Shown piece after piece: positions 51,401 to 63,347 of a stretch of DNA of 64,000 bases. The stretch comes from Ornithorhynchus anatinus (Eukaryota; Chordata; Mammalia; Monotremata; Ornithorhynchidae). Under the pieces are notes generated by a model. The model worked only from the letters and a program-made list of their open reading frames with translations, was not told where the DNA came from and ran no database searches. How positions within the stretch are numbered: position 1 is the stretch's first letter; each line of letters opens with the position of its first letter. Where the stretch lies: the NCBI RefSeq assembly GCF_004115215.2, contig NC_041748.1, forward strand, positions 16,544,337-16,608,336. The letters are read 5' to 3'. The position numbers and the translations under genes are program-made.

Positions 51401-54400
51401 TAGGCAACTTGCTCGAGGAGTTGGGAGAGGAAGGATAAGAGGGAGATGGGGCGATAACTGGAGGGAGCCATGGGGTTAAGGGAGTGGATTTTTAGGATGG
51501 GGGAGACACGGGCATGTTTGAAAGCAGTGGGGAAGAAGCCGTTGGAAAGTAAACAGTCGAAGTTGGCAGTCAAGGAGGGAAGAAGGGAGGAGGCGAGTGT
51601 TTTAAAGGACTGGGTCAGAAGCACAGGTGGAGGGGGGAGATTTAGGGAGGAGGCAAGAGATCTCTTCTTGAGCAATGTAGGCAGAGCCGAAGAGGGCAGA
51701 GGAGGAAGAGCCCACGAGAAGCAGCGTGGCCTGGGGGTAGAGCCCGGCCCCGGGAGTCAGAAAGACCTGGCTTAATCCCGGCTCCGCCACTTGTCCGCTG
51801 TATGACCTTGGAAAAGTTGCTTCACTTCTCTGGGCCTCTGTTCCCTCATCTGTAAAAGGGGATGAAGACCGTGAGCCCCATGTGGGACGGGGACTGTGTC
51901 CAATCTGAATAATTTGTATAACACAGTGCATAGCACAGTGTCTGGCACATACCATGGGGGAAAAGAGGAAGTGGGGGATTGGGGAGTAGCAGGGGATATT
52001 TTTGGGGTGATGACACCTAATGGTTTCAATTTTATTGATGAAGTATGTGGCTTGGTCATTAGGGGAAAGAGATGGTGGGGGCGAGGAGCGGGGACGATGG
52101 GAAGTTTGAGGGGAAATACAAGGTGACCAGACCCTGTCCCTGACCCACATGGGGGGTCACAGTCTAAAGAATAGGGAGAACAGATTTTTCATCCCCATTT
52201 TACAGATGAGGAAACTGAGGCACCAGGCCCACCCCTGACTTGAGCTCCACAGCACTTATGTCCGTATCTGTAATTATTTCTAATAATATCTGCCTCCCCC
52301 TCTAGACTGTAAGCTTGTTGTAGGCAGGGAACGTATCTGTTATATTGTCGTATCCTCCTCCCCCAAGCGCTTAGTACAGTGCTCTACATGCCGTAGGGGC
52401 TCAATAAATACGATTGACTGACCAGGAGCCTTCCCGTTCTCTTCCCCGCAGCTATGCCGTCTCTCGGAAGATCGAGCCGTTCTTCAAAGGAGGGAAAATC
52501 CAGGTAACGTCGGGGCGGGAGGGAGGACCCAGGCTGGGAATCGTGTGACTGGCGTGGGGGCAGTGGGGTCACGCCCACCTCCCACCTCCTCGCCTCCCTC
52601 TTCTGCCCCCCAAGGGTGGCTTTCCCAGCCCCTTCCCCGCCTCGTCGCCCCCTTTAGCTTGGGGTCGAAGTGCTGGGGGAGGGCCGACACCGTCTCTGAC
52701 ACCTCTGGGAAGTTGGCGGGGTGGGGGGTGGCGTCTGTCCCGCCTCGGGGGTCGAGTCAGGGATCCGCAGTTTCTCGGCCCCAGAGGCTTGGGGGTGAGC
52801 CCTCCGGTCTTCCTGTGGAGAAGCAAGGTGGTCTAGTGGGTAGAGCCCTGGCCCGGCAGTCAGAAGGACCTAGGTTCAAGTCCCAGCTCTGCCGCTTGTC
52901 TGCTGGGTGATCTTGGGCGAGTCGCTTCACTCTTCTGGCCCTCGGTTCCCTCATTTGGAAAATGGAGATTGAGAGTGTGAGGTCCGTGTGGGGAAGGGAC
53001 TGCGTCCAACCTGATTAACCTGTATCTTCCCCAGTGCTTAGAACAGTGCATGGCACAGAGTGAGCACTTAACGAGTACCATCATTATTATCATTCCCCGC
53101 TCCTCCCCCTGCCCCACCGTCCACCCCTCACCCCCCTCTCCAGATCAGCAGCGACGGGCAACACATGTTCTGCGTCTGTGGCAGCAAGCTGAACGTTCTG
53201 GATGTGGCCACGGGGGCCCTGGAGCAGAGGCTGGAACAGGTGAGGGGTGGGAGAGGAGCCGGGCCGGCCCGGGGGGCTGGGGGGTCACCTGTCACCCTTG
53301 TGCGGTTCGCTCCGTCCGGAGGGATGCCTCTTCTGGCCTCAGCAACCAGCGGTCTCAACTGCCCGTCTGTTATCTGAGCTCATTGTGGGCAGGGATTGTC
53401 ACTCTTTATTGTTGCATTGTACTTTCCTAAGCGCTTAGTGCAGCGCTCGGCACACTGGAAGCGCTTAATAAATACGATCAAATGAATGTGTGAATACTGA
53501 GCACTTGGGAGAGTCCAATAGAGTAAATTGACGTGATCCCTGCCCTTGAGGAGTTTTCAGTCTCATCTGTCATGTATTGATTTCTACTGATGTCTGTCTC
53601 CCCCTCTAGACTGTAAGCTTGCAGTGGGCGGGAAATGTCGGGTATCTTGTTACGTGGTACTCTCCCAAGTGCTCAGTACAGTGCCCTGCACGCTGGAAGT
53701 GCTCAATAAATGCCATTGATCAGTCGGTCAGCGGTTCTTACTGAGCACTTCCTGGGAATAGAGCACTGTACTGAGAGGTTGGGAGCACCCAGTGGGAACA
53801 GAGGGCGTGGTTCTCCTTGGGGGTTTCCCTGTCTGCCCCTTGCAGGGGGGAGGCGGACGGCCCCCTGCTCCCCCGGCCCTACCCGCTCCTCCCCGGGCTT
53901 CGCCCCTCACCGCATGGCTCTTGGCTGCAGGAGGACCAGGAGGACATCACGGCGTTCGTCCTCAGCCCCGATGATGAGGTGGGTGTGGGCCCGTCCCGGA
54001 GGTGGGGGTGTGGACGAGATGACCCTAGGGATCCCGGGCGGGGGGTGGGGGACCCCCCTGAGGCCGAAGCCCGGGTCTTCCCGCAGGTGCTGGTGACCGG
54101 GAGCCGGGCGCTGCTGCTGACCCAGTGGGCGTGGCGCCAGGCCCAACGCACCCGCACGTGGCGAGCCGTGCACTCCGCCCCCGTGGCCTCCATGGCCTTC
54201 GACCCCACGGCCACGCTGCTCGCCACAGGTACCCGCCGCCGCGGGGGCCGGGCTGGGGGACGGCGCCGGGCCTCGCGGGGTCTGGCGGGGCGGCCCCCAT
54301 GCCCGGGCTGACCTCCCCCGCGACCCCTCCCAGGAGGCTGCGACGGCTCTGTCAAGCTGTGGGACGTGGTGAGGCAGCACGGGACGCACAACCTCTGCGG

Positions 54401-57400
54401 CTCCCCGGGTGTCGTGCAGTAAGTGGGCCTGCGGGGAGGCGGCCGGGTGGCCGGGGTGACTGGCGGCCCGGCGGCCCCTGGGCTGACCGCCGGCCCACGC
54501 ATCCGCCCCCAGCCTGGTCGCCTTCCACCCGGACATCTCGCGGCTGCAGCTCTTCTCCTCGGCCATGGACTACAAGATCCGCCTGTGGGACCTGCGCTCG
54601 GCCGCCTGCGTGGCCGTCCTGGAGGGCCACTACAGCGCCGTCACCTCGTTGGCCTTCGGTCCCGACGGGGACACGATGATCAGGTCGGCCGGGGACCGGG
54701 ATTGGGAGGACCGGGGTGGGGCCCGGGGTCGTCAGGGACGGAGACCTGACTCGGGCCACCCGTCCCCCAGCTCTGGGCGCGACAAGATCTGCACCGTGTG
54801 GGACCTGAAGACGAGGCAGACCAAGCGGACCATCCCGGTGTTTGAGGTGGGCCTGGGGCGGAGGGGAGGAAAGGGCAGGGGCGGGACAGAGGGGGCCCCA
54901 AGGGACTGACCATCCCGGGCGGGGCGGTCTCTCACCTCACAGAGCGTGGAGACGGCGGTGTTGCTGCCGGAAGGGCCCGACTTCTCGGCGCTGGGCGTGA
55001 AGAGTGGGGGGCTCCACTTCCTGACCGCCGGCAGCCGCGGTGAGTGTGCAACAGAGACGGGACCCCCGGGCCGGGGGCCTCGCCACGGCAGGGCCGGGCG
55101 CCTATTTCGGCCCCGATCTGGACCGGGCCTCCACCCAGTGGGTGACCCCCGGCCCCTCGTTCTTCCACAGGACTGTTGTGTGTGTGGGCGGCGGCATCGG
55201 GAGCGTGCGTGCATCGCCAGGAGCAGCCCCATCCCTCGGGCCCGGGGCTCCCCGCCGACGACCGCAGAGGAGAAGCGGAGGCCGGCCGCAGCCTGACTCA
55301 CTGTGTCCTGGTGCCGGCCGCCGGCCTGGTGGCCACCGTCACCGCCGAGCACAACATCCTGCTCTACGACGCCCTGACCCTGCGGCTGCGGAAGCAGGTA
55401 GCGGGCAGGTGGTGGGCGGGCGGGCTGGGGGGCCGCCACCCAGGGCCCCTTCGGGGGCAGCGGCCTGAGGCCCCGGGCCCCCGTCCTTCAGTTCGCAGGG
55501 CACAACGATGAGGTGCTGGACGTGCGCTTCCTGGGACCGGACGACTCGCACATCGTCGTGGCCACCAACAGCCCCCAGCTCAAGGTGTTCGAGCTGGCCA
55601 CCTCCTCCTGCCAGATCCTCTACGGCCACACCGGTGAGGGGCTGCCGACGACCCCCTCTCCCCCTTCCCCGCCCCCACGGCTCTCCCCTTCCTCTGCCCC
55701 AGGCAGCCCGGATGGAGATAGTAAGAATGATGATAATGGTATTTGTTAGGTGCTTACTATGTGTCAAACACTGTTCTGAGCGCTGGGGTAGATACAAGCT
55801 AAGCAGGTTGGACCCAGCCCCTGTCCCACATGGGGCCCACAGTCTTAATCCCCATTTTACAGATTCATTCGTTCGTTCATTCAGTCGTATTTATTGAGGC
55901 CTTCCCGTGTGCAGAGCACTGTACAGATGAAGGAACTGAGGCCCAGAGAAGTTGTGACATGCCCAAGGTCACCCAGAAGATGTGTGGCATAGCCGGGGTT
56001 AGAACCAGGTCCCTGTCCCCCTTGGGGCTCTTAGTTTCAATCCCCATTTTATAGATGAGGTAACTGAGGCACAGAGAGTGAAGTGACTAGCCCAAGGTCA
56101 CACAGCAAACATGTAGTGGATCCGGAATTAGAAGCCATGGCCTCTAACGCCTAGGCCTGGGCTTTAGCCACCAGGCCACGCTGCGCCTCTCCTCGCTTGG
56201 TGGGGGAAGTCCTTCCCGATGTCTAGCCGCAGTCCCTCCAGCAGCAGGGATGGCTGGGGGTCAGGGGGGTGGTGTGAGGATTGGCGGTGGGGGTCGGGGG
56301 GACCTTGGTGCTCAGCGGGGCCCCTGCTCCTCTCACCCTCCTCCATCGTCCCCCCTGCAGACACGGTCCTGGCCCTGGACGTCTTTCGGAAGGGACGACT
56401 CTTCGCCAGCTGTGGCAAGGTCAAGGGGGATGGTGTGGCCCCCCGGGGCCACTGGTGGGTGGAGGTGGCTAGTGGTCTGGGAGAGAGAGCGAGAGAATCC
56501 TCAGTGGGAGGGAGGGTTGGGGGGCAGGGCCAGTGGGTCCCAGGGTTGGGGAGGGGGTCCCTCTGTGCCCACTGGCGGTCCCAGCTGGCCAGGGAATGTG
56601 TCTGTTCATTGTTCTGTTCTACGCTCCGAAGCGGTTAGTACAGTGCTGTGCACACGGTAAGCGCCCGGTAAACTCGATGGACTGAATTAACGGTCCGTTG
56701 CAGGACCACAGTGTGCGGCTGTGGAAGTTGGGCAAGGCTGGAGCGGTCAGCTGCGTGGGGGTTGGCACCGGACACACCCACAGCGTGGGCACCGTCAGCT
56801 GCTCCAGGTATCCGTGGGGGCAGAGGGGCAGCCGGGGCCGTGGGGGCGGGGCAGGGTGGGTGGTTCCGGAGCCTGAGCCGGGATGCTTTTTCTCATCGTC
56901 CACCCACCCGGTGACCGGCGCCCAGGATGCAGGAGAACTTCGTGGTGACCGGCAGCCAGGACTGTACCGTGAAGCTGTGGCCCCTTGCCAAGATCTCCGG
57001 CTCGGGGCCCGGCCTACTCCCCCTGCAGGCCCAGGCCACCCAGAGGGTCCACGACAAGGTCGATCCAGAGGGCCGGGGTGGGTGGTCCGGGCGGCCTCTG
57101 ACCGTGGGGCTGGGTGGGGAGGGTGCTGACCCCGCGACCCATCCCCTCCAGGACATCAACAGCGTGGCCGTGTCCCCAAACAACAAGCTGCTGGCCACGG
57201 GGTCCCAGGACCACCTGGCCAAGCTTTGGACGCTGCCGGACCTCACCCTGCTGGGGGTGCTGTCCGGACACCGGCGCGGCATCTGGTGCGTCCAGTTCTC
57301 CCCCATGGACCAGGTGCTGGCCACCGCCTCGGCCGACAGCTGCATCAAGCTCTGGGCGCTGCAGGACCTGGCCTGCCTGAAGGTGAGGGCAGGGGCCGGG

Positions 57401-59265
57401 ATGGTGGGGGGCGGCCGCCGGCCTCAGGTCCCGTGACGGGGGTCTGTACCCCCTCCCCCTGCCGCCCCACAGACATTCGAGGGCCACGACGCGTCTGTGC
57501 TGAAGGTGACGTTCGTGAGCCGAGGGACCCAGCTGCTCTCCAGGTGCGGGTGCGGCCGGGGGCAGGGGGGGCGGGAGGCAGGAGCGGGAAGCAAGAACCC
57601 CCATCTTCTCCTCTTCCTCAGTGGCTCGGATGGGCTGCTGAAGCTCTGGACCATCAAGACCAACGAGTGCGTGCAGACCCTGGACGCCCACGAGGACAAG
57701 GTGTGGGGGCTGCACTGCAATCGGCAGGACAACCAGGCCCTCAGTGGGGCCGGCGACGCTTGCGTCGTGCTCTGGGAGGTACGTGGCCGGGCCGGGCGGC
57801 GGGCGGACTCTCACCTGGCACAGGGGCTGGGCCAGCCGTCCGCCTCTTGCCCCGGGAGGTACGTGGTGGGCGGTTGGGTGGGCGGACTCTTAACTGGCAG
57901 CGGGGTCAGGCCAGACCAGGCACAGGGGGTGTCGGTTTTCTCTGAGCCCACCAACCCCGCTGGGCGGACCAGTGGCTGGATGGTGGCGGGGGCTGACCCG
58001 TGGTGGGGACCGCGGGTGTCTTTCTCCAGGACGTGACGGAAACGGAGCTGGCGGAGAAACAGGCGAAGCAGGAGGAAGAGATTTTGAAGTAAGTGAGGGG
58101 TGGGCCACCTCCCTGCCTTCCTTCTACCCTTCTCCATCCCCTTCTGCCCCCATCTGACCCAGGGCCCTCGGCCCTTTCCCCCTCGCCGTCCCCTTCTCGC
58201 TGGACTCGTCCGGGCCACCCTCCGTCCATCCTGTCCCCCCTCTTCCCGGCCGACCCTGGGCCACTTCCCATCCACCTTGACCCCCTTCTACCTTGTCTCC
58301 CCTCCCCATATGCTGAACCTGGGCCTCCCCCATCCACCCTGTCCCTCCCTGACCCCCGGCTGACCTCGGGCCACCCCCTCCTCGCCGGTCCATTGCAGGC
58401 AGCAAGAGCTGTCCAACCTGCTCCACGAGAAACGGTACCTGCAGGCCCTGGGCCTGGCCATCTCCCTGGACCGACCCCACACCGTGCTGACTGTGGTGAC
58501 CGGTGAGTGAGGGGACCGCTCCGCCGCCCACAGCTAGTTTCCTCCCCGGCCTCCCGCCCGGGTACCGCACATCTTGGGGCCGGGGATGCCCGTAGAAGGG
58601 TGGGGACTGGGGAGCGGGGCCTCCGAACTCAGCCCGTCCCCCGTGCCCACAGCCATCCTGCGGGAAGCCGACGGCCCGAAGAAGCTGGAGGAGAACATCA
58701 TGCGGCTGCGGCAGGACCAGAAAGGTCTGGGTGTGGCCTGGGTCGGGGGGAGATGGGCAGGGGGTGGGCCGGGCTCCAGCCTCACCCCCGCCCCCTCCAT
58801 CCAGAGTCCGTGCTGAGCTTCGCCGTCACCTGGAACACCAACTCCCGGAACTGCCACGTGGCCCAGGCCGTGCTCGGGGTCCTCCTGCGGCACGAATCCC
58901 CCGACCAGCTGCTGCAGTACCAGGGCATCCGGCCCGCCGTCGAGGCCTTCCTCCCCTACACAGGTGTGTACCCGTCCCCCGCCTCGGGCACAGTGGGAGG
59001 GCTCGGCCTGCAGGGGCAGGGGGGCGCCGAGCATTGAGAGTGGGGGAGGGACACCTGGACTAGGGTCAGGGGGAATGTGTGGCGAAGGGGGCTGGGGGCA
59101 ATGCCCGGTGCCATCCCCTCCATGAGCCTGACCGATCCCTCCCCCTCTCCAGACCGGCACTTTCAGCGCCTGGGCCGCCTCCTCCAGGCCGCTATGTTTG
59201 TGGATTTCATGTGGCAGAACATGCGATTGGCATCCGGGCCCACCATAACCGAAAAGCCCCTCTGA
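48485..59265 (+). CDS. TBL3: Transducin beta-like 3 (UTP13), SSU processome WD-repeat protein
   Basis: This is a nucleolar WD40 protein of the UTP-B module of the small-subunit processome (pre-18S rRNA processing). It has 22 exons: 48485-48528, 52452-52503, 53144-53239, 53931-53978, 54087-54228, 54334-54418, 54513-54683, 54771-54846, 54943-55039, 55171-55397, 55492-55633, 56361-56419, 56704-56807, 56926-57058, 57152-57382, 57473-57543, 57622-57778, 58030-58088, 58399-58502, 58653-58724, 58805-58963, 59153-59265. All are GT-AG and in phase, giving 813 residues (human 808). The WD signatures are plain ([61 protein letters not shown]). The UTP13 C-terminal helical domain follows ([40 protein letters not shown]). 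Exon 10 carries an insertion of about 15 residues relative to human. The ATG context is strong (GCAGCATGG). Confidence 0.97.
48630..50010. repeat. Repeat cluster in TBL3 intron 1 (5' half)
   Basis: It contains L2 ends at 48630-48690 (minus) and 48730-48920 (plus), near-identical minus Mon-1 copies at 48918-49170 and 49225-49470, an L2 end at 49505-49570, Mon-1 at 49620-49740 (plus) and L2 at 49890-50010 (minus). Confidence 0.75.
50090..52110 (-). mobile_element. Decayed L2 LINE with three nested insertions (TBL3 intron 1)
   Basis: Minus-strand L2 pieces lie at about 50090-50553, 51166-51714 and 51966-52110. RT motifs include [48 protein letters not shown] and [13 protein letters not shown] (FDTVDH box mutated to SDTVDH). 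A plus-strand L2 3' part (50555-51160), itself split by a Mon-1 (50625-50870), separates the first two pieces. A plus-strand Mon-1 (51715-51965) separates the last two. The first piece is a paralog of 2410-2810. Confidence 0.8.
52111..52425. repeat. Mon-1 piece and L2 3' end before TBL3 exon 2
   Basis: It contains a minus Mon-1 piece at 52111-52225 and an L2 3' end at 52225-52425 (plus), ending about 25 bases before the exon 2 acceptor. Confidence 0.75.
52815..53095 (+). mobile_element. Mon-1 SINE in TBL3 intron 2
   Basis: It runs from GAAGCAAGGTGGTCTAGTGG to CATCATTATTATC, about 50 bases before exon 3. Confidence 0.8.
53360..53790. repeat. Four L2 3' ends in TBL3 intron 3
   Basis: Copies lie at 53360-53485 (plus), 53495-53570 (minus), 53570-53725 (plus) and 53720-53790 (minus), in alternating orientation. 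Confidence 0.75.
55725..56185 (-). repeat. Mon-1 copies with nested L2 end in TBL3 intron 11
   Basis: A minus Mon-1 (55725-55865, 55925-56010) is split by an L2 end (55863-55925). A second partial minus Mon-1 lies at 56010-56185. Confidence 0.75.
56590..56690 (+). repeat. L2 3' end in TBL3 intron 12
   Basis: It has the GGGAATGTGTCTGTTCATTG and CAGTGCTGTGCACACGGTAA blocks, ending just before exon 13. Confidence 0.8.
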
Positions 59266-59386
59266 CCCCCCTGTCCTGTGGCACCTGTGGACTCGCCCTT
59301 CTCTGCCAACCAGCCTCTCCGACCCCCCCATCTTGTGGCGCCCGTGGACTCCCCCCTCCCCACCACATTTGTAACAGAACGAACTG

Positions 59387-59404
59387 GATAAAAAGGGGTT
59401 TATT
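59387..59404. terminator. Interlocked poly(A) signals of TBL3 (+) and NOXO1 (-)
   Basis: Plus strand GATAAA (59387-59392) lies 121 bases after the TBL3 stop. Minus strand AATAAA (59399-59404) lies 49 bases after the NOXO1 stop. The two signals are 6 bases apart on opposite strands, so the mature 3' ends should overlap by tens of bases. GATAAA is a weak variant; no plus-strand AATAAA is nearby. Confidence 0.6.
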
Positions 59405-59453
59405 TATGAAATGAGGGTGACAGCTCCCCTGCCCAGCCCCCCTTTCTTAGAGC

Positions 59454-62400
59454 CTAGGACCACCCCTCCTCTGCCTGCTCAGGGCCCCGGCCCAGTTTAT
59501 GAAGGGAACCCTCCGTCCACCTGTCACATGCCGAACGGCCTGGGCTCCTGGGGCGGGCAGAGGGCCCTCGTGCTGGTAGGCGTGGGCCAGGCAGAGCTCG
59601 TCGGGGTGTGGGCGAGCTGCCTTTGCCCAACTCTACCAGCTGGCCAAGCTTCGCCAACTCGGAGCCCGGGCTGAGGCCTGGGGGTGCAGCCGCTGCCCCC
59701 ATCGGGCCCCCTGCAGCGGGGGCCAACCTGTTCCTGAGTGCCAGGCTGGGCTCGGGAAGAGGAGGGCCCCCCTTGCCATCCGGCCCTACCTGTGGCTCCC
59801 GGTGGCTCTCGGCCACCCCCAGCCGCCCCTTAGGAACTGGAGCTAGGACTGGGGGTGGGCGGGTGGTCCTGGGGGTGGTGGCCAGCTTGGGCCCAGCGCC
59901 CGGCATCTGGTCACCGCACCGTTGCGTTATCTCAGAGCGCGTGGGTCGGGCCGGCAGGGCCGGGACCGCGGAGAGGCTCTCCGTCCGGCCCGGCCCACCC
60001 GCAGAGCCCCAGGACCGGGTGGGCAGCTCCGTGGGATGGTCCTCCGGAGAGTGGGGGCCCAGGGTGACCGGTGGCTGGGCACTGGGACCCTGAAGCAAGA
60101 GGCCCAGCAGGGCCTGCAGTGGTCCAGGCGGCGGCGGGTGGTAGGCCCGGAGGCCGGCGGAGGGCAGGAAGCCACTGCGGCCCTGGAACCTGACCCGGGG
60201 AGAGAGCCACGGGATGGGGTGGGTTCCCTTTCTCTAGGCCCTGCACCCCCAGCCCCGCTCTGCCCCTGCTCTCTGGGCCCGACGGGGCCGGGGGTGGGTC
60301 AGGACTGACCTGCAGAGCCACCAGCCGTTGTCAGACGTCTCCAATGCGTCCAACACCACCCCGGCCGGCACGGATAGTTCGTCCCCACGCTGGGCCTCGT
60401 GCGCTGCACTGGTGTAGGCACACTGCGGGCCTGCCGGGGGGTGGTGGGTGGAGGACAAAGCCGGCCGGCTGGGCTGTGCCAGCGGGGGCCGGGTTGGGGG
60501 TGGATTGGTGAAGTTACACCAGTGGGGACCGCGTGGGGAAGGGGCCCTGCTAGGTGGGAATGCTAAAAGGGGGGAGGGATGTGCCATTGGGGTGACGAGG
60601 GAGGGAGTGGGGGATGGAAGGCAGAGGGTCATACCGGGGAGCGCTGGGTGGGGAGCAGCCCTCTCCGGAAAGGGCCGAGCCATCTCTAGGTAGGGGGCGG
60701 GGAACCAGGCAATCTGTTCTTCCTCATTCTCCACCAGCCACCAGCCTGCAGGTCAGGGTCAGGGTGGCACTCGGCATGGCCCGGGGGCAATCCCAGGACC
60801 CTCTGCTTGAGCCCCCACCTCCACGCCCACATTAAACTCAGTGTGGGCAGGGAGTGTCCCCGTTTATACTCTTATATCCGTACTCTCCCAAGCGCTTACT
60901 TCAGTGTTCTGCACACCGTAAGTGCTCAGTAAAGTTGATTGAATGAATGAATGGTACCTATTAAGCGCTTACTTTGTGCCAAGCAGTGAGATAGATACAA
61001 GTTAGGTTGGACACAGTTCCTGTCCCATGAGGGTTGCCCCAGGCAGGGATCATCACTTTATTGCTGAACTGTACTTTCCCAAATATTCAGTATAGTGCTC
61101 TGCACCCGGAAAGTGCTCAATATGGGGCTCACTCTCAATCCCCTTTTTTTACAGATGAAGTAACTGAGGCCCAGAGAAATTAATACTACTAATAATAATG
61201 TTGGTATTTGTTAAGCGTTTACTATGTGCACAGCACTGTTCTAAGTGCTGGGGTAGATACAGGGTAATCAGGTTGTCCCACGTGAGGCTCACAGTCTTAA
61301 TCCCTATTTTACAGATGAGGTCACTGAGGCACAGAAAAGTGACTTGCCTACAGTCACACAGCTGACAAGTGGCAGATCTGGGATTCGAACCCATGACCTC
61401 TGACTCCCAAGCCTGGGCTTTTTCCATTGAGCCACGCTGCTTCTGCTTCTCTATAGCCCAAGCTCGTGTGTCCCCAATGACCCACAGGCCACTCCAGCTC
61501 TGGCCCAGCCGGGCAGAAGAGTGAGGGTTAGCGGTCCTGGGACGTTGGTGCCCCCCAACGAGCTGCCTACCGGAAGGTGCTGGGACGAGCACGTGCAGTC
61601 GCTGGGCACGGGAGGTGTGAAAAGGGCGGTCGGTGACATCGTAGGTCTGGAAGGCCTCCAAGCAGCGATAACTCCGCCTTGCCGTCCTCTGGATGGTGGG
61701 GCTGGGGGTGCTGCGCGGACCCCCATCCCCTGTGGCCGCCTGAGCGGCGGGCAGCATCACCACGCTGCCGGGACGGGGAGGAGGTGATGCCCTCCGGGCC
61801 GCCAGCTTGACCACCGCCGACCCCACTTTCCCAAGAATGATGAGGGCCGGGAAGGGCTCTCGGGGGTCCGTGGCGGGGGAAAGGGGGGGGGGACGAGGAG
61901 AGGATGATGCCCAAGGACCTGCTGGCCCTGGGCATTTTCCCTTGGGGCTGCCCATTTACCTTGCCCGCCACCGGCCCAAGATTCAGTGGGGGGGTTACTG
62001 GTGGTCCATGGCAGGTGGGGGGGGGATGAGGAGGGAATGGTGCCCAAGGATCTATGACCCCACCCTAGTCTCCCAACGCAGATTCCTGACCCCGGGGGGG
62101 CGGCGGGCCTGACCTTCCGTCGGGGAGGCTGGGTGCCAGGTCCTGGGGCTGCGCCGAGAAGAAGGCCAGCACGGTCTGGGCTTGGGCCACCTTGTCCTCG
62201 GCCCGCAGCAGTTGCCTGGAATAGGCCTCCAGCAGCCGGAGCCGGGTGGACGCTCGGCTCAGTCCCCCGACCCGACCCCTACCCTGACCCCTGACCCACA
62301 GCCTGGCCCTGGACAGCAGGGCCACATCTGCAGCGCAGCCAGAAAGAGAAAAAGAGGGTTAGGGAGAGGGGCCTTTAGAGACCCCCAGCTAGCCCATGAC

Positions 62401-63302
62401 CTACCAGTCACCCCCCCCAAAGCATGCACACCCCCATGCCACATGCACACACATGCCCCACATGTGCCCCACTGCACACCCACCAACAGCCGTGATTTGG
62501 GGGGTGCAGTGGGGTGGGAGTGGAAGCCCGAGACGAGGCCCTGAGGGCCCCCTCCCTGTCTCCGGGCAGACCTGACCTTTGAGCTTGGGGAGGACCCTGT
62601 CCGACCTCCGCAGCGACCCCGCTTCCAAGGGGAAGGTCTTCTTCAGCACCTTCTGCGGAGCAAAGCTGGGCGTCCAGGTGGGCAGTGCCAGCGAGGGGGC
62701 AGAGGGTGGAGGGGAGGTGGGTGGGGGACCAGCAGGAGAGGGGGCCAGGATCAAAGAGGGGGGAAGGCAGGGGGTCGAGGGAAGGTTAAGGAGGGATGGG
62801 AGAGGGAGGGATGGGAGGAGAGGGAGGATGGGGGAGTAAGGGGAGAGGAGAAATAGGGAGGATGGGGGAGTTGGGAGAGGGAGAGATAGAATATATGGAG
62901 GAGAGGGAAGATGGAAGAATATGGGTGAGAGGGAGGATGAGGGGAGTTGGAGGGAGTGATAGGAGAATATATGGGGGAGAGGGAGGATGGGGGAGTTGGG
63001 GGAGGGAGGTTTGGGGGAGCAGAGGAAGATGAGGGGGTGGGGGCTCACATGGAGTTCCTTGAACTGGGTGAAGGTCCGGAAGATGAGCCCGTGGGTCCGG
63101 TCGGACCAGAGCACTGAGAGCATGTAGCGGATCTGAGGGATGGATGGGAGAGGGGGGGTCGAGGCTGAGAGGCATCTCCCCCAATCACTGGCCCGCACTC
63201 CCCCCCCCCCATCCCCTCAGCTCCTACCTTCCCCTTCTGGGGGGGCAGCATCCAGCCCACAGCCCGGACCCCCACGGCCCAACGAGGGGCGCTTTGACTC
63301 AT
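59454..63302 (-). CDS. NOXO1: NADPH oxidase organizer 1
   Basis: This is a p47phox-like scaffold that brings NOXA1 to the NOX1 oxidase at membranes. Minus-strand exons are 63228-63302, 63049-63132, 62577-62652, 62114-62327, 61571-61764, 60635-60745, 60310-60430 and 59454-60189; eight exons as in human. The PX domain runs from about residue 10 to 140 ([50 protein letters not shown]). SH3-A spans exons 5-6 (SYRCLEAFQ...[20 protein letters not shown]). SH3-B spans exons 7-8 ([39 protein letters not shown]). The proline-rich tail has [11 protein letters not shown]. The frame gives 483 residues, about 110 more than human, nearly all in the exon 8 tail; that tail is the least certain part. The start [12 protein letters not shown] lies 46 bases downstream of a TTTAAAG box. 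Confidence 0.92.
60840..61445. repeat. L2 ends and Mon-1 in NOXO1 intron 5
   Basis: It contains L2 ends at 60840-60950 and 61035-61120 (plus), a Mon-1 piece at 60950-61030 (minus) and a full Mon-1 at 61190-61445 (minus). Confidence 0.8.
62690..63035 (-). repeat. Purine-rich minisatellite in NOXO1 intron 2
   Basis: The plus strand is almost all A and G, with repeated blocks resembling GAGAGGGAGGATGGGGGAGT and AGAATATATGG. Units are irregular, at about 60-90 bases. It starts just downstream of the exon 2 donor on the minus strand. Confidence 0.7.
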
Positions 63303-63347
63303 GTCCTGCTGGGCTACTGGGCCACTGGGCCTCTGGCTGGGCCTGGG

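Noticed and set aside
51016-51675. 219-residue minus-strand frame as a host gene
   Set aside because: It is a decayed L2 reverse transcriptase fragment (STETAL and DTVDH-type motifs) with a mutated catalytic box and an L2 3' end fused to it.
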